From assembly GCF_001705035.1 (NCBI RefSeq), contig NZ_MCIG01000005.1:26178-90177 (forward strand): a DNA stretch of 64,000 nucleotides, read 5' to 3'. How positions within the stretch are numbered: position 1 is the stretch's first letter; the number at the start of each line of letters is the position of its first letter. The position numbers and the translations under genes were made by a program. This document shows, piece by piece, positions 1-8,587 of this stretch. This DNA is from Curtobacterium sp. UCD-KPL2560 (GTDB taxonomy: Bacteria > Actinomycetota > Actinomycetes > Actinomycetales > Microbacteriaceae). The notes under the pieces were generated by a model, which was not told where the DNA came from, did no database searches, and worked only from the letters and a program-made list of their open reading frames with translations.

Positions 1-408
1 GCGGTCCTCGACCTCGTCCGGGAGCTTGCGGCCACCCGTGGCGAAGAACTTGATCCCGTTGTCGGGCGCCGGGTTGTGCGACGCGGAGATCATCACGCCG
101 AAGTCGGCGTCGATGTCCGCGACGAGGAACGCGGCAGCGGGGGTGGGGATGACCCCGGCGTCGAGCACGTCGACGCCGGCGGAGGCGAGCCCGGCCGCGA
201 CCGCGGCACCGAGGAACTCGCCGGAGACGCGCGGGTCGCGCGCCAGGACCGCGCGGGGACGCGGTCGGCCGGACGCCCGACGGGCGTCCGCATGGTGTCC
301 GTGCGTGAGCACGGCCGCGCTGGCCTGGGCGAGACCCAGGGCCAGCGCGGCCGTCAGCTCGCCGTTGGCGAGTCCACGAACACCGTCGGTACCGAACAGA
401 CGCGGCAT
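1..408 (-). CDS. glmM: Phosphoglucosamine mutase, N-terminal part (runs off left edge)
   Basis: GlmM converts glucosamine-6-phosphate to glucosamine-1-phosphate for UDP-GlcNAc and peptidoglycan synthesis in the cytosol. The first 136 codons are present; the rest lies beyond the window. The N-terminus [18 protein letters not shown] is typical of the family, and the active-site phosphoserine loop [17 protein letters not shown] is near residue 115. The ATG at 408 is 22 bp downstream of the rpsI stop, matching the usual rplM-rpsI-glmM order, so co-transcription is likely. I see no terminator between rpsI and glmM. Confidence 0.95.
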   Translation of the reverse strand, partial: MPRLFGTDGVRGLANGELTAALALGLAQASAAVLTHGHHADARRASGRPRPRAVLARDPRVSGEFLGAAVAAGLASAGVDVLDAGVIPTPAAAFLVADIDADFGVMISASHNPAPDNGIKFFATGGRKLPDEVEDR

Positions 409-430
409 TGCGATCGGGTCCGTCGCGCGA

Positions 431-916
431 CTAGCGCTTCGAGAACTGCGACGCCTTGCGGGCCTTCTTGAGACCGGCCTTCTTGCGCTCGATGACGCGG
501 GCGTCACGGGTGAGGAAGCCGGCCTTCTTGAGGGTGGCGCGGTTGTTCTCGCGGTCGATCTCGTTCAGCGCACGCGCGATGGCGAGGCGGAGCGCACCGG
601 CCTGACCCGAGGGGCCACCACCCGTGATGCGGGCGACGACGTCGTAGGCACCGAGGAGCTCGAGCACCTTGAACGGGTCGTTGATCAGCTGCTGGTGCAG
701 CTTGTTCGGGAAGTAGTCCTCGAGCGTGCGGCCGTTCACCACGAAGGTGCCGGAGCCCGGGACGAGGCGCACGCGGGCGATGGCCTCCTTGCGGCGCCCG
801 ACGGCACCGCCCGAGACGTTGAGGATCTGGCGGGGAGCGGCCTCCGAGGACGCCGGGGCGCTCTCGGTGGTGAAGCTCTCCGGGGTCTGGTCGAGGGAGT
901 CAGCGATCTGAGCCAT
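431..916 (-). CDS. rpsI: 30S ribosomal protein S9
   Basis: S9 is a small-subunit protein whose C-terminal tail reaches the P-site tRNA; the conserved end QFSKR is present. The protein has 161 residues. The S9 core starts near residue 35 ([19 protein letters not shown]). The first ~33 residues are a Ser/Thr/Glu/Ala-rich extension absent from short S9 proteins but common in actinobacteria. It follows rplM by 36 bp and precedes glmM by 22 bp. It probably shares the rplM promoter. Confidence 0.97.
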   Translation of the reverse strand: MAQIADSLDQTPESFTTESAPASSEAAPRQILNVSGGAVGRRKEAIARVRLVPGSGTFVVNGRTLEDYFPNKLHQQLINDPFKVLELLGAYDVVARITGGGPSGQAGALRLAIARALNEIDRENNRATLKKAGFLTRDARVIERKKAGLKKARKASQFSKR

Positions 917-952
917 GAGTGTTGTCAGTCCTTGATGTCGTCGTGGCCGGAA

Positions 953-1399
953 CTACTGTGCGACCTGGTCGAAGGTGTACGCCTTGGGCTGCTGCGCGGC
1001 GTGCGGGTGCTCGGGGCCGGCGTAGACCTTGAGCTTCTTGAGCTGCTCACGGCCGAGCGTGTTCTTCGGCAGCATGCCGCGGATCGCCTTCTCGACGGCG
1101 CGGGTGGGGTGCTTCTCGAGCATCTCCGGGTAGGAGGTCGCCGTGAGGCCGCCCGGGTAGCCCGAGTGACGGTAGTAGACCTTCTTGGCGAGCTTGGAGC
1201 CGGTGAGGGCGACCTTGTCCGCGTTCACGATGATGACGAAGTCACCCATGTCCATGTGCTGGGCGAAGGTGGCCTTGTGCTTGCCGCGCAGGAGCGCCGC
1301 GGCGTGGGTGGCGAGACGGCCGAGGACGACGTCGGCTGCGTCGATGACGATCCAGTCGTGCTGGACGTCTGCCGGCTTCGGGGAGAACGTACGAGTCAC
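953..1399 (-). CDS. rplM: 50S ribosomal protein L13
   Basis: L13 is an early 50S assembly protein. The 148-residue product fits the family length and carries typical stretches such as [16 protein letters not shown] and RHSGYPGGL. The frame is open upstream to 1531, but the family start is at VTRTFSPKP, so the GTG at 1399 is chosen. It is the first gene of rplM-rpsI-glmM, about 130 nt downstream of a good SigA-like promoter. That leaves a leader long enough for a cis-regulatory structure. Confidence 0.96.
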   Translation of the reverse strand: MTRTFSPKPADVQHDWIVIDAADVVLGRLATHAAALLRGKHKATFAQHMDMGDFVIIVNADKVALTGSKLAKKVYYRHSGYPGGLTATSYPEMLEKHPTRAVEKAIRGMLPKNTLGREQLKKLKVYAGPEHPHAAQQPKAYTFDQVAQ

Positions 1400-1537
1400 A
1401 GGAGTGCTGCTTTCGTGTCGAGGTGAGGAGTCCGTGAATCCCGCTCCGGTGGGTGTTCCGTGGACGACGTCCGCGGAACCGCCCGGTGGAGGGCTCATCT
1501 GACTGTCCGGCGCACGGGGCGCACAGACCAAGGTGAG

Positions 1538-1566
1538 AGCCTACCCGACGCGGCCCACCTTGTCGA
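1538..1566 (-). promoter_or_regulatory. Predicted SigA promoter for rplM-rpsI-glmM
   Basis: On the minus strand a -35 box TCGACA (1561-1566) and a -10 box TAGGCT (1538-1543) are separated by 17 bp. The start point would be near 1531, giving a leader of about 130 nt before rplM. Inside the leader, 1456-1465 can pair with 1469-1478 in a 10-bp stem with one mismatch. L13 leaders are known in Firmicutes; whether this one binds L13 is not known. Confidence 0.6.
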
Positions 1567-1578
1567 ACGCTCGCCACG

Positions 1579-1624
1579 ACGGACGGGAGGCGCGGTGCCG
1601 GCCGGCACCGCGCCTCCCGTCCGT
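1579..1624 (-). terminator. 46-bp perfect palindrome downstream of the nuclease gene
   Basis: Positions 1579-1601 are the exact reverse complement of 1602-1624, with no loop. It begins 13 bp after the nuclease stop codon, so it can end that transcript, although no U-run follows. It lies just behind the rplM promoter. The same sequence recurs elsewhere in the window, so it is also a member of a dispersed palindromic repeat family with core CGGGAGGCGCGG. Confidence 0.7.
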
Positions 1625-1637
1625 GGGACCCACCGGA

Positions 1638-4600
1638 TCAGGCGGTGCGCACCTGCCGACGACGTCGTGCGACGAGCACCCCGGCCCCTGCGGTCAGCAG
1701 GAGCAGGGCCGCCGCGAGGCCGCCGCCGAGCTCGGCGCCGGTGAAGGCGAGCGTGCCCGTCGCGGGGTCGACGACCCGGATCGGCGTCCAGCCGACCAGC
1801 GAGCCGTCCGCCGCGGTCACGGCGAGGCGGTGCGCCCCGGCGGTCGTGCCGGCCGGGATCGTGACCCGGACGGTGCCGTCCGCGCGGACCGTGGCGGTCG
1901 CGAGGAGCACCGGGTCGGAGTACAGCCAGACCGCGATCCGCTCGCCGGCGCGGGCGGTGCCGACGCCGACCGTGATCGTCTCCCCGGCACGCACGGTCGC
2001 CGGGGCGGTCACGCCGCCGCGGACCGCGTCGGTCAGCGTCGGTGCGGTCGGAGCGACCGGTGACGGTCCGGTGCCGGGACCGCTGCCTGCGCCCGTGCCG
2101 TTGCCGCCGGTGCCGGTGCCGGTGCCGGGCGTGCCGCCGGCGCCGGGCGTCCCGCTGCCGGAGGCCACGTCGAACCCGACGAGGATCGGGTCGTGGTCGC
2201 TCGCTCGGTAGACGTCGTCGCGGTACAGGTCGGTGACGTTGTAGTCGTAGCGGCTGTACTCCAGACCGACCGACTCCACCGAGTTGATGTTCCAGATGTC
2301 CACGCCGGTGACGTCCGCGAGTGCCGCGGGTGAAGCGAGCACGTGGTCGAGCGACCCGCTCAGGCCGCCGAAGACGTACGACCACTCCGAGGCGTCGAGC
2401 GCCGGGCCGAGGTCGGTGTAGCCGGCCTCACGGAGGACGACCATCGGGTCCTCCTGGCTGTAGGCGTTGAAGTCACCGAGCATGAACACCCGGTCGGTGC
2501 CGTACTTCGCCTGCTCCGTGGTCGAGAACCCGGCGAGCGCCTTCGCCTGCGCCACGCGCGACGCGTTCGACGCACCCTGTCCGTCGCCGGTGTCGGCGTC
2601 CGCACCCGAGCCGGACCCCTTCGACTTGAAGTGGTTCGCGATCACCAGGAAGTCGTCGTCCGCGGTGCCGCCGACCGGACGGAAGGCGTCGGCGACGGGC
2701 TGGCGGGCGTTCACGAAGGCGGGGTCGTCGAGGATCGTCGACTCCCCGACCGGCGCGACGCGGTCCTGCTTGTAGATCAGTGCGAGGCGGATGACGTCCT
2801 CGCTCGCGGGCAGCTTCGCGGGCGACTTCACGTACGCCCAGGTGTCCTGCCCGGTGGCGGCGTTGAGGGCGGCGACGAGCGTGCCCACCGCGGCGTCGCG
2901 GTCACGGCCGAAGCGGGCCGAGTTCTCGATCTCCTCGAGCGAGACGACGTCGGCGCCGAGGCCGTTGATCGCCTTGACGATCTTGACCTGCTGGCGGGCC
3001 AGGTCGTCGGCGTTCGCGGCACCGCGGGCGTCGCAGCCGCCGCGGACGGTCACGGGGTCGCCGTCACGGTCCGTGTAGTACGTGCAGCCGGTGAGCTGGT
3101 CGCCCGTGGTCGGGAAGTAGTTGAGCACGTTGAAGCCGGCGAGCTCGAGGTCGCCTCCGACCTGCGCGGGCGCCGCGGTGCGCACGTTCGAGAACGACGC
3201 CGGCAGGGTCGCCACCGGGGTCGCTCCCGTGATCGGCGACGTCGGCTGGAACTTCCACGTGTCGTTGCGGTAGTCGAGGACGACCGGCTTCGAGAAGGTC
3301 GCGGCGGCGCCGACCGTGACCGGGCCCTGGGTGAGCCAGGACACCGGGATCGACTGGTTCGCCGCACTGAGGAAGTTCGTGCTCGCGCCGTCGTCGAGCA
3401 CCACCTTCCGTGCGGCGTTGTCCGCTGCGACCGCGGCGGCCTCGGCGCTGCCCGGTCGGGCGACCTCCGTCGGCTGGATCAGCCGCTTCGTCCCCGAGGC
3501 GAGCACGACCTCGCCGTACTGGTTCGTCGTGAAGGTGTCGGCGACCGTGTAGCTGCCCTGCGGTGCGAGGAGCATGCTCTCGAGCGACTCGCGCTGTGCG
3601 TCGGTGCGCGGGAACGCGAGCGTGGCCGGCACCGGCTGCGCGACGCCGGTCGCGGGGAGCCGCACCAGGTCGGCGGTCGACGCGACCGTGAGCTCGGTGA
3701 GGCCGTTGAACTCGGACACCTCGCCGGTCAGCCGGACGGCGTCGCCGATCGCGACGCTGCCGACCGTCGCGGCCGAGAACACGAACACGGCGTCGGACGC
3801 GGTGTGCGTGGTCAGGTCGAGCGCGCCGCCCGTGCCGGCCGTCTGGATCGTGTAGCCGTTCAGCCCGCCGGTCGGGTACACCGCCGTGACGACGCCCTCG
3901 GTGGTCACCCGCTTGCCCGCGTACGGCGACGCCGCCCCGGTGCCCTGCAGCTGCGCGACGGTGACCTGCTCGGCCGGTGTCGTCGGCGTACCGGGGTCCG
4001 GTGTGCCGGTGCCGGGCGTCCCGGTACCCGGCGTTCCGCCGCCGCTCGTCTGGCCCGCACTGTTCCGCGGCGTCGGCGTGGTCGTCTCGACGAAGTCCGC
4101 GCCGTTGTCGTCGGTGTCGGTCGTCCCCGTCCGGGTGAGGGCGTTCGGCACCGCGTTGGTACCGGTGACCGGGCGCACCGTGCGCTCGAAGGTGTTGGAC
4201 GCGCCGTACCCGAGCAGGTCCACGACACCCGGGGTGCCGGTCGCGACGGCGCCGGCCGGCAGCGTCAGCGGTGCGGTGCGGTCGGAGAGGGCGAGCGTCC
4301 CCGTGGTGCCGGACACGTTCAGCGAGACGGTGTCGTCGGGCGTCGGCAGGTCGGCGCCGACGGGCGTCGCACCACCGTTGCCCGGCATCGCGACGAGGAA
4401 CGTCCCACCGGCGGGCACGGTCCCCTCGAGCGCGCTCGCGGTGAAGCTCCCGGTGCCGGCCGCGGGGCGGTACTGCAGCGACCACCCGGCCAGGGACACC
4501 GGTGACGCCGTGGGGTTCGCGATCTCGACGAACTTGCCGTTGTACGGGGCGTTCGCGCTGCCGCCCTTCAGGTACGCCTCGCCGATCACCAGACCGGTGC

Positions 4601-4703
4601 CGGCGGGATCCGCCAGCGCGGACGAGACGGACACGAGCGGTGCCGCGACGAGCGTCGCTGCGACGGTGGCGCACGACACGGTGCGCCGGAGGGTCTTGGG
4701 CAT
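1638..4703 (-). CDS. Secreted, sortase-anchored ExeM/NucH-like endonuclease
   Basis: This 1021-residue protein is predicted to be an extracellular DNase fixed to the cell wall. In order it has a signal peptide (residues 1-31, ending SSALA), a lamin-tail domain (~35-170), a Gly/Thr/Pro linker (~215-245), an OB-fold-like region (~245-345) and an endonuclease/exonuclease/phosphatase domain (~515-845). That domain carries LEEIENS, NHFKSKG, LGDFNAY and SDHDP. A second Gly/Thr linker and an Ig-like stretch follow, then a sorting signal LAFTG near residue 984 with a hydrophobic segment and RRRR tail. LAxTG suggests a class E sortase. It may serve DNA scavenging or biofilm remodelling; the target is inferred from the family. 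Confidence 0.88.
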   Translation of the reverse strand: MPKTLRRTVSCATVAATLVAAPLVSVSSALADPAGTGLVIGEAYLKGGSANAPYNGKFVEIANPTASPVSLAGWSLQYRPAAGTGSFTASALEGTVPAGGTFLVAMPGNGGATPVGADLPTPDDTVSLNVSGTTGTLALSDRTAPLTLPAGAVATGTPGVVDLLGYGASNTFERTVRPVTGTNAVPNALTRTGTTDTDDNGADFVETTTPTPRNSAGQTSGGGTPGTGTPGTGTPDPGTPTTPAEQVTVAQLQGTGAASPYAGKRVTTEGVVTAVYPTGGLNGYTIQTAGTGGALDLTTHTASDAVFVFSAATVGSVAIGDAVRLTGEVSEFNGLTELTVASTADLVRLPATGVAQPVPATLAFPRTDAQRESLESMLLAPQGSYTVADTFTTNQYGEVVLASGTKRLIQPTEVARPGSAEAAAVAADNAARKVVLDDGASTNFLSAANQSIPVSWLTQGPVTVGAAATFSKPVVLDYRNDTWKFQPTSPITGATPVATLPASFSNVRTAAPAQVGGDLELAGFNVLNYFPTTGDQLTGCTYYTDRDGDPVTVRGGCDARGAANADDLARQQVKIVKAINGLGADVVSLEEIENSARFGRDRDAAVGTLVAALNAATGQDTWAYVKSPAKLPASEDVIRLALIYKQDRVAPVGESTILDDPAFVNARQPVADAFRPVGGTADDDFLVIANHFKSKGSGSGADADTGDGQGASNASRVAQAKALAGFSTTEQAKYGTDRVFMLGDFNAYSQEDPMVVLREAGYTDLGPALDASEWSYVFGGLSGSLDHVLASPAALADVTGVDIWNINSVESVGLEYSRYDYNVTDLYRDDVYRASDHDPILVGFDVASGSGTPGAGGTPGTGTGTGGNGTGAGSGPGTGPSPVAPTAPTLTDAVRGGVTAPATVRAGETITVGVGTARAGERIAVWLYSDPVLLATATVRADGTVRVTIPAGTTAGAHRLAVTAADGSLVGWTPIRVVDPATGTLAFTGAELGGGLAAALLLLTAGAGVLVARRRRQVRTA

Positions 4704-4838
4704 GCTGACCTTCGGGAAGAGGAGGGGGACTCCAGCACGCTAGCCACCTGCGGGGGCGTTCAGGTTTCCGGCAGGTGAACGATCCGGTCCACCCCCGTGC
4801 AGGGCACGCCGGTCCGGTCCGCCCGGGCGCCCTCGGCG

Positions 4839-5585
4839 TCAGTGCGCGACCGGCACCCACTCCGAGCCGACCCGGTGCACCGCGGGCCCGTGCCCGGGCA
4901 GCACGATCTCCGGGATCGGCAGCGCCCGCGCCGACTCGAGCGCCGTCGCCCCGTCGGCGGTGAAGAACGGCGTGATCATCCGGGGCCGCGGCTGCCACGA
5001 CGCCGGCTGCGTGTCGTGGTGGGTGACGACGGCGTCGCCCGTGACGATCGCACCCGCCGCGGGCAGCAGGTACGCCGTCGACCCGGCGGTGTGCCCGACC
5101 GCGGGGAACGGCGTGATCGCACGCCCCGCGAACGTGACCGCGGTGAAGGCCGAGGCGCTCGGGACGGTGGTCGGACGGAGGGCGTCGGACCGGATCGCCC
5201 GGACCAGCCACCGCAGCACCCGCGGCGAGGCCAGGCGGCCACCGATCTCGGCGGGCGTCACCTGCTGCCGCTCGGGTCCGCGCACGTTGTCGAGCTCGTC
5301 CGCGTGCGCGAGGACCTGCACGTGCGGGTGTCGCTCGAGGATCCCCGGGATGCCGCCGACGTGGTCGACGTGCCCGTGGGTGACGTACACCCGGCGCAGG
5401 TCGGCGACGTCGTGGCCGGCCCAGCGGATCGTGTCGAGCACGAGCTCGCTGTCGGCGGGGTAGCCGGCGTCGACGAGCGCGACGCCGTCCTCCTCGGCGA
5501 GGACGACCCAGTTCGACACCGGCCCCTCGACGAAGACCACCCCGGGGGCGACGGAGACGACGGACCGGGGTTCGCGGGAGGTCAT
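4839..5585 (-). CDS. MBL-fold metallo-hydrolase
   Basis: A 248-residue cytosolic metallo-beta-lactamase-fold protein. The metal-binding motif THGHVDHVGG is near residues 68-77, and further fold elements (GHTAGS, GDAVVTHHD, LPGHGP) follow in the usual order. The substrate cannot be told from the sequence; relatives include glyoxalase II-like and quorum-quenching enzymes. Its ATG overlaps the truA stop in an ATGA, so the two are probably translationally coupled. The 135-bp gap before the nuclease gene shows no clear terminator. Confidence 0.88.
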   Translation of the reverse strand: MTSREPRSVVSVAPGVVFVEGPVSNWVVLAEEDGVALVDAGYPADSELVLDTIRWAGHDVADLRRVYVTHGHVDHVGGIPGILERHPHVQVLAHADELDNVRGPERQQVTPAEIGGRLASPRVLRWLVRAIRSDALRPTTVPSASAFTAVTFAGRAITPFPAVGHTAGSTAYLLPAAGAIVTGDAVVTHHDTQPASWQPRPRMITPFFTADGATALESARALPIPEIVLPGHGPAVHRVGSEWVPVAH

Positions 5586-6502
5586 CCCCCGACGCTACCG
5601 CCGGCGGGCTCGTGCTCGGACCGGCGCGCGCGGGTCTGCGATGCCCGGGCGGCGAGGGCGTCGTCGTCGGGGTACCCGACCTCGGTGAGGGTGAGACCCT
5701 TCGCGGGCGCGATCGTGAAGGCGCTGGTCCGCTCCTGCGCGACGCGCAGCTCCTCGAGGCGGTCCGGGCCGAACCGACCCTGGCCGACCGCGATGGTCGC
5801 GCCGACCATCGCGCGCACCATGGAGTGGCAGAAGGCGTCGGCCTGGAGGCGCGCCACCAGCACGCCGTCCGGCTCGCGGTCCCAGCGGAACTCCTGGAGC
5901 GTCCGGATGGTCGTCGCGCCCTCGCGCGGCTTGCAGAACGTCGCGAAGTCGTGCAGCCCCAACAGCGTCAGCGCACCGCGCTCCATCGCCGCCGGGTCCA
6001 GACGCGCCGGGTGCCAGAGCGTGTGCCCACGACGACGGGGATCGCGGGGGGCGTCGGCGTCCGCGACCCGGTACTCGTAGCGCCGCCAGAGCGGGGAGAA
6101 CCGGGCGTCGAACCCGTCCGGCGCGACCGAGGCCCGCGTGACGACGACGTCACCGTCCGGCCCTGCGATGCCGTTGATCCGCTTGACGAGTCCGTCCAGG
6201 CTGGTCCGCGGCGGGCCGTCGGGGGCCGACCGGCGCGGCCGGCTGAGCGCGCCCCACTGCTCCGCGGTGAGGTCGAGGTGCGCGACCTGTCCGGTGGCGT
6301 GCACGCCGGCGTCGGTGCGTCCGGCGACGGTGAGCAGCGGCGGTTCCCCCCAGCGGGTGAACACCGTGGCGAGCGCCGACTCGAGCGCTCCCTGCACGGT
6401 CCGCAGCTCGGGCTGCCGGGCCCAGCCCGAGAACGCCGCTCCGTCGTAGGCGACGTCCAGACGGAGCCGCACACCGCCCTGGTCGCCGGCCGTCTCGTCC
6501 AC
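5582..6502 (-). CDS. truA: tRNA pseudouridine(38-40) synthase TruA
   Basis: TruA makes pseudouridine at positions 38-40 of the tRNA anticodon arm. The catalytic aspartate lies in GRTDAGVHATGQ (about residues 60-72), and the N-terminal LRLDVAYDGAAFSGWARQ is diagnostic. The frame is open to 6658, but family homology begins a few residues after GTG 6502, which gives 306 residues; GTG 6472 is an alternative. In many actinobacteria truA directly follows rplQ. Here 6.7 kb of accessory genes separate them. Its stop overlaps the MBL gene start. Confidence 0.93.
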   Translation of the reverse strand: MDETAGDQGGVRLRLDVAYDGAAFSGWARQPELRTVQGALESALATVFTRWGEPPLLTVAGRTDAGVHATGQVAHLDLTAEQWGALSRPRRSAPDGPPRTSLDGLVKRINGIAGPDGDVVVTRASVAPDGFDARFSPLWRRYEYRVADADAPRDPRRRGHTLWHPARLDPAAMERGALTLLGLHDFATFCKPREGATTIRTLQEFRWDREPDGVLVARLQADAFCHSMVRAMVGATIAVGQGRFGPDRLEELRVAQERTSAFTIAPAKGLTLTEVGYPDDDALAARASQTRARRSEHEPAGGSVGG

Positions 6503-6645
6503 ACGAGCGAGCGTACCGGGGCCGTGCCGCGCCTCCCGGCCGTCCCCGAGCAGCGCCGGACGGCCGCGCCGTGTCAGGACCGCGTCAGTGGCGCGTGAGC
6601 GCCCCTCGGCACGATCGACACCGACATCGACGAAAGGACCCAGCG

Positions 6646-7653
6646 ATGACCAGCTCACCCCTCGCGGTCGAGGCGACCGGCCTCGTGAAGACCTTCGGGT
6701 CGAACCGTGCCGTCGACGGCGTCGACCTCCGTGTGGAGGCCGGGACCGTCTACGGCGTGCTCGGGCCGAACGGCGCCGGCAAGACGACCACCATCTCCAT
6801 GCTCGCGACGCTGCTGCAGCCGGACGGCGGCGAGGCCCGCGTCTTCGGGCACGACGTCCGCCGCGAGCCGCAGACCGTGCGCTCCCTGATCGGCGTGACC
6901 GGGCAGTACGCCAGCGTCGACGAGACCCTCAGCGCGACCGAGAACCTCGTCATCTTCGCGCGGCTGCTCGGCCTGTCCCGCGGCGACGCGCGGCGCAAGG
7001 CGACCGAGCTGCTCGAGCGCTTCAGCCTGACCGAGGCCGCGTCCCGTCCGCTCAAGGCGTTCTCCGGGGGCATGCGTCGTCGGCTCGACCTGGCCGCGAG
7101 CCTCATCGCGCAGCCGCCGCTGATCTTCCTCGACGAGCCGACCACGGGTCTCGACCCGCGGACCCGCGCACAGATGTGGGACACGATCCGGGAGCTCGTC
7201 GCGACCGGCTCGACGGTCCTGCTCACCACGCAGTACCTCGACGAGGCCGACCAGCTCGCCGACCGCATCGCCGTGATCGACCACGGCCGCGTGGTCGCCG
7301 AGGGCACCGCCGACGAGCTGAAGTCCTCGGTCGGCACGTCCTCGCTGCAGCTCCGTCTGGCGGACGCCGACGCGGACGTCCTCGCGACGGCGGCGTCGCT
7401 CGTGGAGCGCGTGCTCGGCACCCCGGCGGTCGTCAGCCCCGAGGGAGCGCGACTGACCGCCCCGATGACGGCGCCGGACCGCGTCACCGACCTGCTCGTG
7501 TCGTTCCGCGACGCGGGCGTCTCCCTCGCCGAGATGAGCGTGCAGAAGCCGACGCTCGACGAGGTGTTCCTCACCATCACCGGCTCGCCGACGCCCGCGG
7601 ACACTGCCGCGGACGACACCGCCGAGCGCACGCTCGAAGGGAGCCTCGCATGA
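6646..7653 (+). CDS. ABC transporter ATP-binding protein, DrrA-like
   Basis: A 335-residue ATPase that would power an ABC-2 exporter. Walker A GPNGAGKTT (~residues 42-50), signature FSGGMRRR (~140), Walker B LIFLDEPTT (~160) and a C-terminal DrrA-type region are present. The ATG at 6646 is set by the Shine-Dalgarno GAAAGGA at 6632-6638; an upstream in-frame start at 6571 lacks support. It overlaps the permease gene by ATGA. Relatives export drugs or antibiotics, but the substrate here is unknown. It is divergent from truA. Confidence 0.92.
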   Translation: MTSSPLAVEATGLVKTFGSNRAVDGVDLRVEAGTVYGVLGPNGAGKTTTISMLATLLQPDGGEARVFGHDVRREPQTVRSLIGVTGQYASVDETLSATENLVIFARLLGLSRGDARRKATELLERFSLTEAASRPLKAFSGGMRRRLDLAASLIAQPPLIFLDEPTTGLDPRTRAQMWDTIRELVATGSTVLLTTQYLDEADQLADRIAVIDHGRVVAEGTADELKSSVGTSSLQLRLADADADVLATAASLVERVLGTPAVVSPEGARLTAPMTAPDRVTDLLVSFRDAGVSLAEMSVQKPTLDEVFLTITGSPTPADTAADDTAERTLEGSLA

Positions 7654-8480
7654 CCACGCTCACCCCCACCACGACCACCGCACCCCGGGTCACCCCGCGC
7701 CCCGGCGTCGGCTCGACCGGTCTGGGCGCGACCGTCCGCCAGTCGTTCACGATGGCGTACCGCGGGCTCGTGAAGATCCGCAGGACGCCCGAGCAGCTGT
7801 TCGACGTGACGCTCATGCCGATCGTCTTCACGGTGATGTTCACGTACATCTTCGGCGGCGCGATCTCCGGCGACGTCGGCAGCTACCTGCCCGTGATCAT
7901 CCCCGGCATCCTCGTGCAGACCGCGATCACGTCGTCGGTCGTCACCGGCGTCCAGCTCCGCGAGGACATGGACAAGGGCGTGTTCGACCGCTTCCGGTCC
8001 CTGCCGATCGCGCGGATCGCCCCGCTCGCCGGGGCCCTGCTCGCCGACACCGTGCGGTACGCCATCGCGACGACGATCACCTTCGTGGTCGGCATCGTGA
8101 TGGGGCTGCGGCCCGCCGGTGGCCTCGGCGCGGTCCTGCTCGCGGCGCTCCTGGTGATCGTGGTCGCGTGGGCGATCAGCTGGGTGTTCGCGTACTTCGG
8201 CGTGATCGCCCGCACCGCGTCGAGCGTCTCCGGCATCGCGAACCTCGTGCTGTTCCCGCTGACGTTCCTGTCGAACGCGTTCGTCCCGACGGACACGCTC
8301 CCCGCCTGGCTGCGCTGGTTCACCGAGGTCAACCCGGTCTCGCACCTCATCACGGCGGTGCGGGAGCTCGTGAACCACGGCACCGTCGGCGGCGACCTGT
8401 GGCTCAGCCTGCTCGGTGCCGCGGTGGTCGTCGCGGTGTTCGCTCCGCTGACGGTGCGGGCGTACATGCGGAAGGCCTGA
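7650..8480 (+). CDS. ABC-2 type transporter permease
   Basis: A 276-residue membrane protein with about six hydrophobic segments after a ~40-residue Thr/Pro-rich N-terminus. It resembles DrrB-type permeases, for example GVQLREDMDKGVFDRFRSLPIAR, of which the GVFDRFRSLP part is most typical. Start ATG 7650 overlaps the ATPase stop, so the pair is an operon and probably forms one exporter. The convergent SARP-type regulator next door could control it, but nothing in the sequence proves that. Confidence 0.92.
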   Translation: MTTLTPTTTTAPRVTPRPGVGSTGLGATVRQSFTMAYRGLVKIRRTPEQLFDVTLMPIVFTVMFTYIFGGAISGDVGSYLPVIIPGILVQTAITSSVVTGVQLREDMDKGVFDRFRSLPIARIAPLAGALLADTVRYAIATTITFVVGIVMGLRPAGGLGAVLLAALLVIVVAWAISWVFAYFGVIARTASSVSGIANLVLFPLTFLSNAFVPTDTLPAWLRWFTEVNPVSHLITAVRELVNHGTVGGDLWLSLLGAAVVVAVFAPLTVRAYMRKA

Positions 8481-8494
8481 GCGCCGGAAGGACC

Positions 8495-8532
8495 GGGCGG
8501 GCTCGGGCGGCGTCGGCCGCTCGAGCCCGCCC
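8495..8532 (+). terminator. Hairpin terminator after the ABC transporter operon
   Basis: 8495-8505 pairs perfectly with 8522-8532 (11 bp). Inside, 8507-8511 pairs with 8516-8520 around a 4-nt loop, with one mismatch between the two stems. It begins 15 bp after the permease stop. No strong U-run follows, as is usual in high-GC actinobacteria. Confidence 0.65.
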
Positions 8533-8548
8533 GTCCGTCCCGACCGCG

Positions 8549-8587
8549 GCCGACGGCCTGGGCACACCGCGTGCTCAGGCCGTCGGC
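8549..8587 (-). terminator. Hairpin that includes the stop codon of the SARP regulator
   Basis: 8549-8560 pairs with 8576-8587 (12 bp perfect), with a smaller inner stem (8562-8565 with 8571-8574). The last codons and stop (8575) of the regulator gene lie inside the stem. It can terminate the regulator transcript and, with the hairpin at 8495, insulates two convergent units. Confidence 0.55.

Noticed and set aside
3064..5211. 715-residue minus-strand frame across the nuclease and MBL genes
   Set aside because: It overlaps two well-supported genes in another frame and is Arg/Gly-rich shadow sequence.
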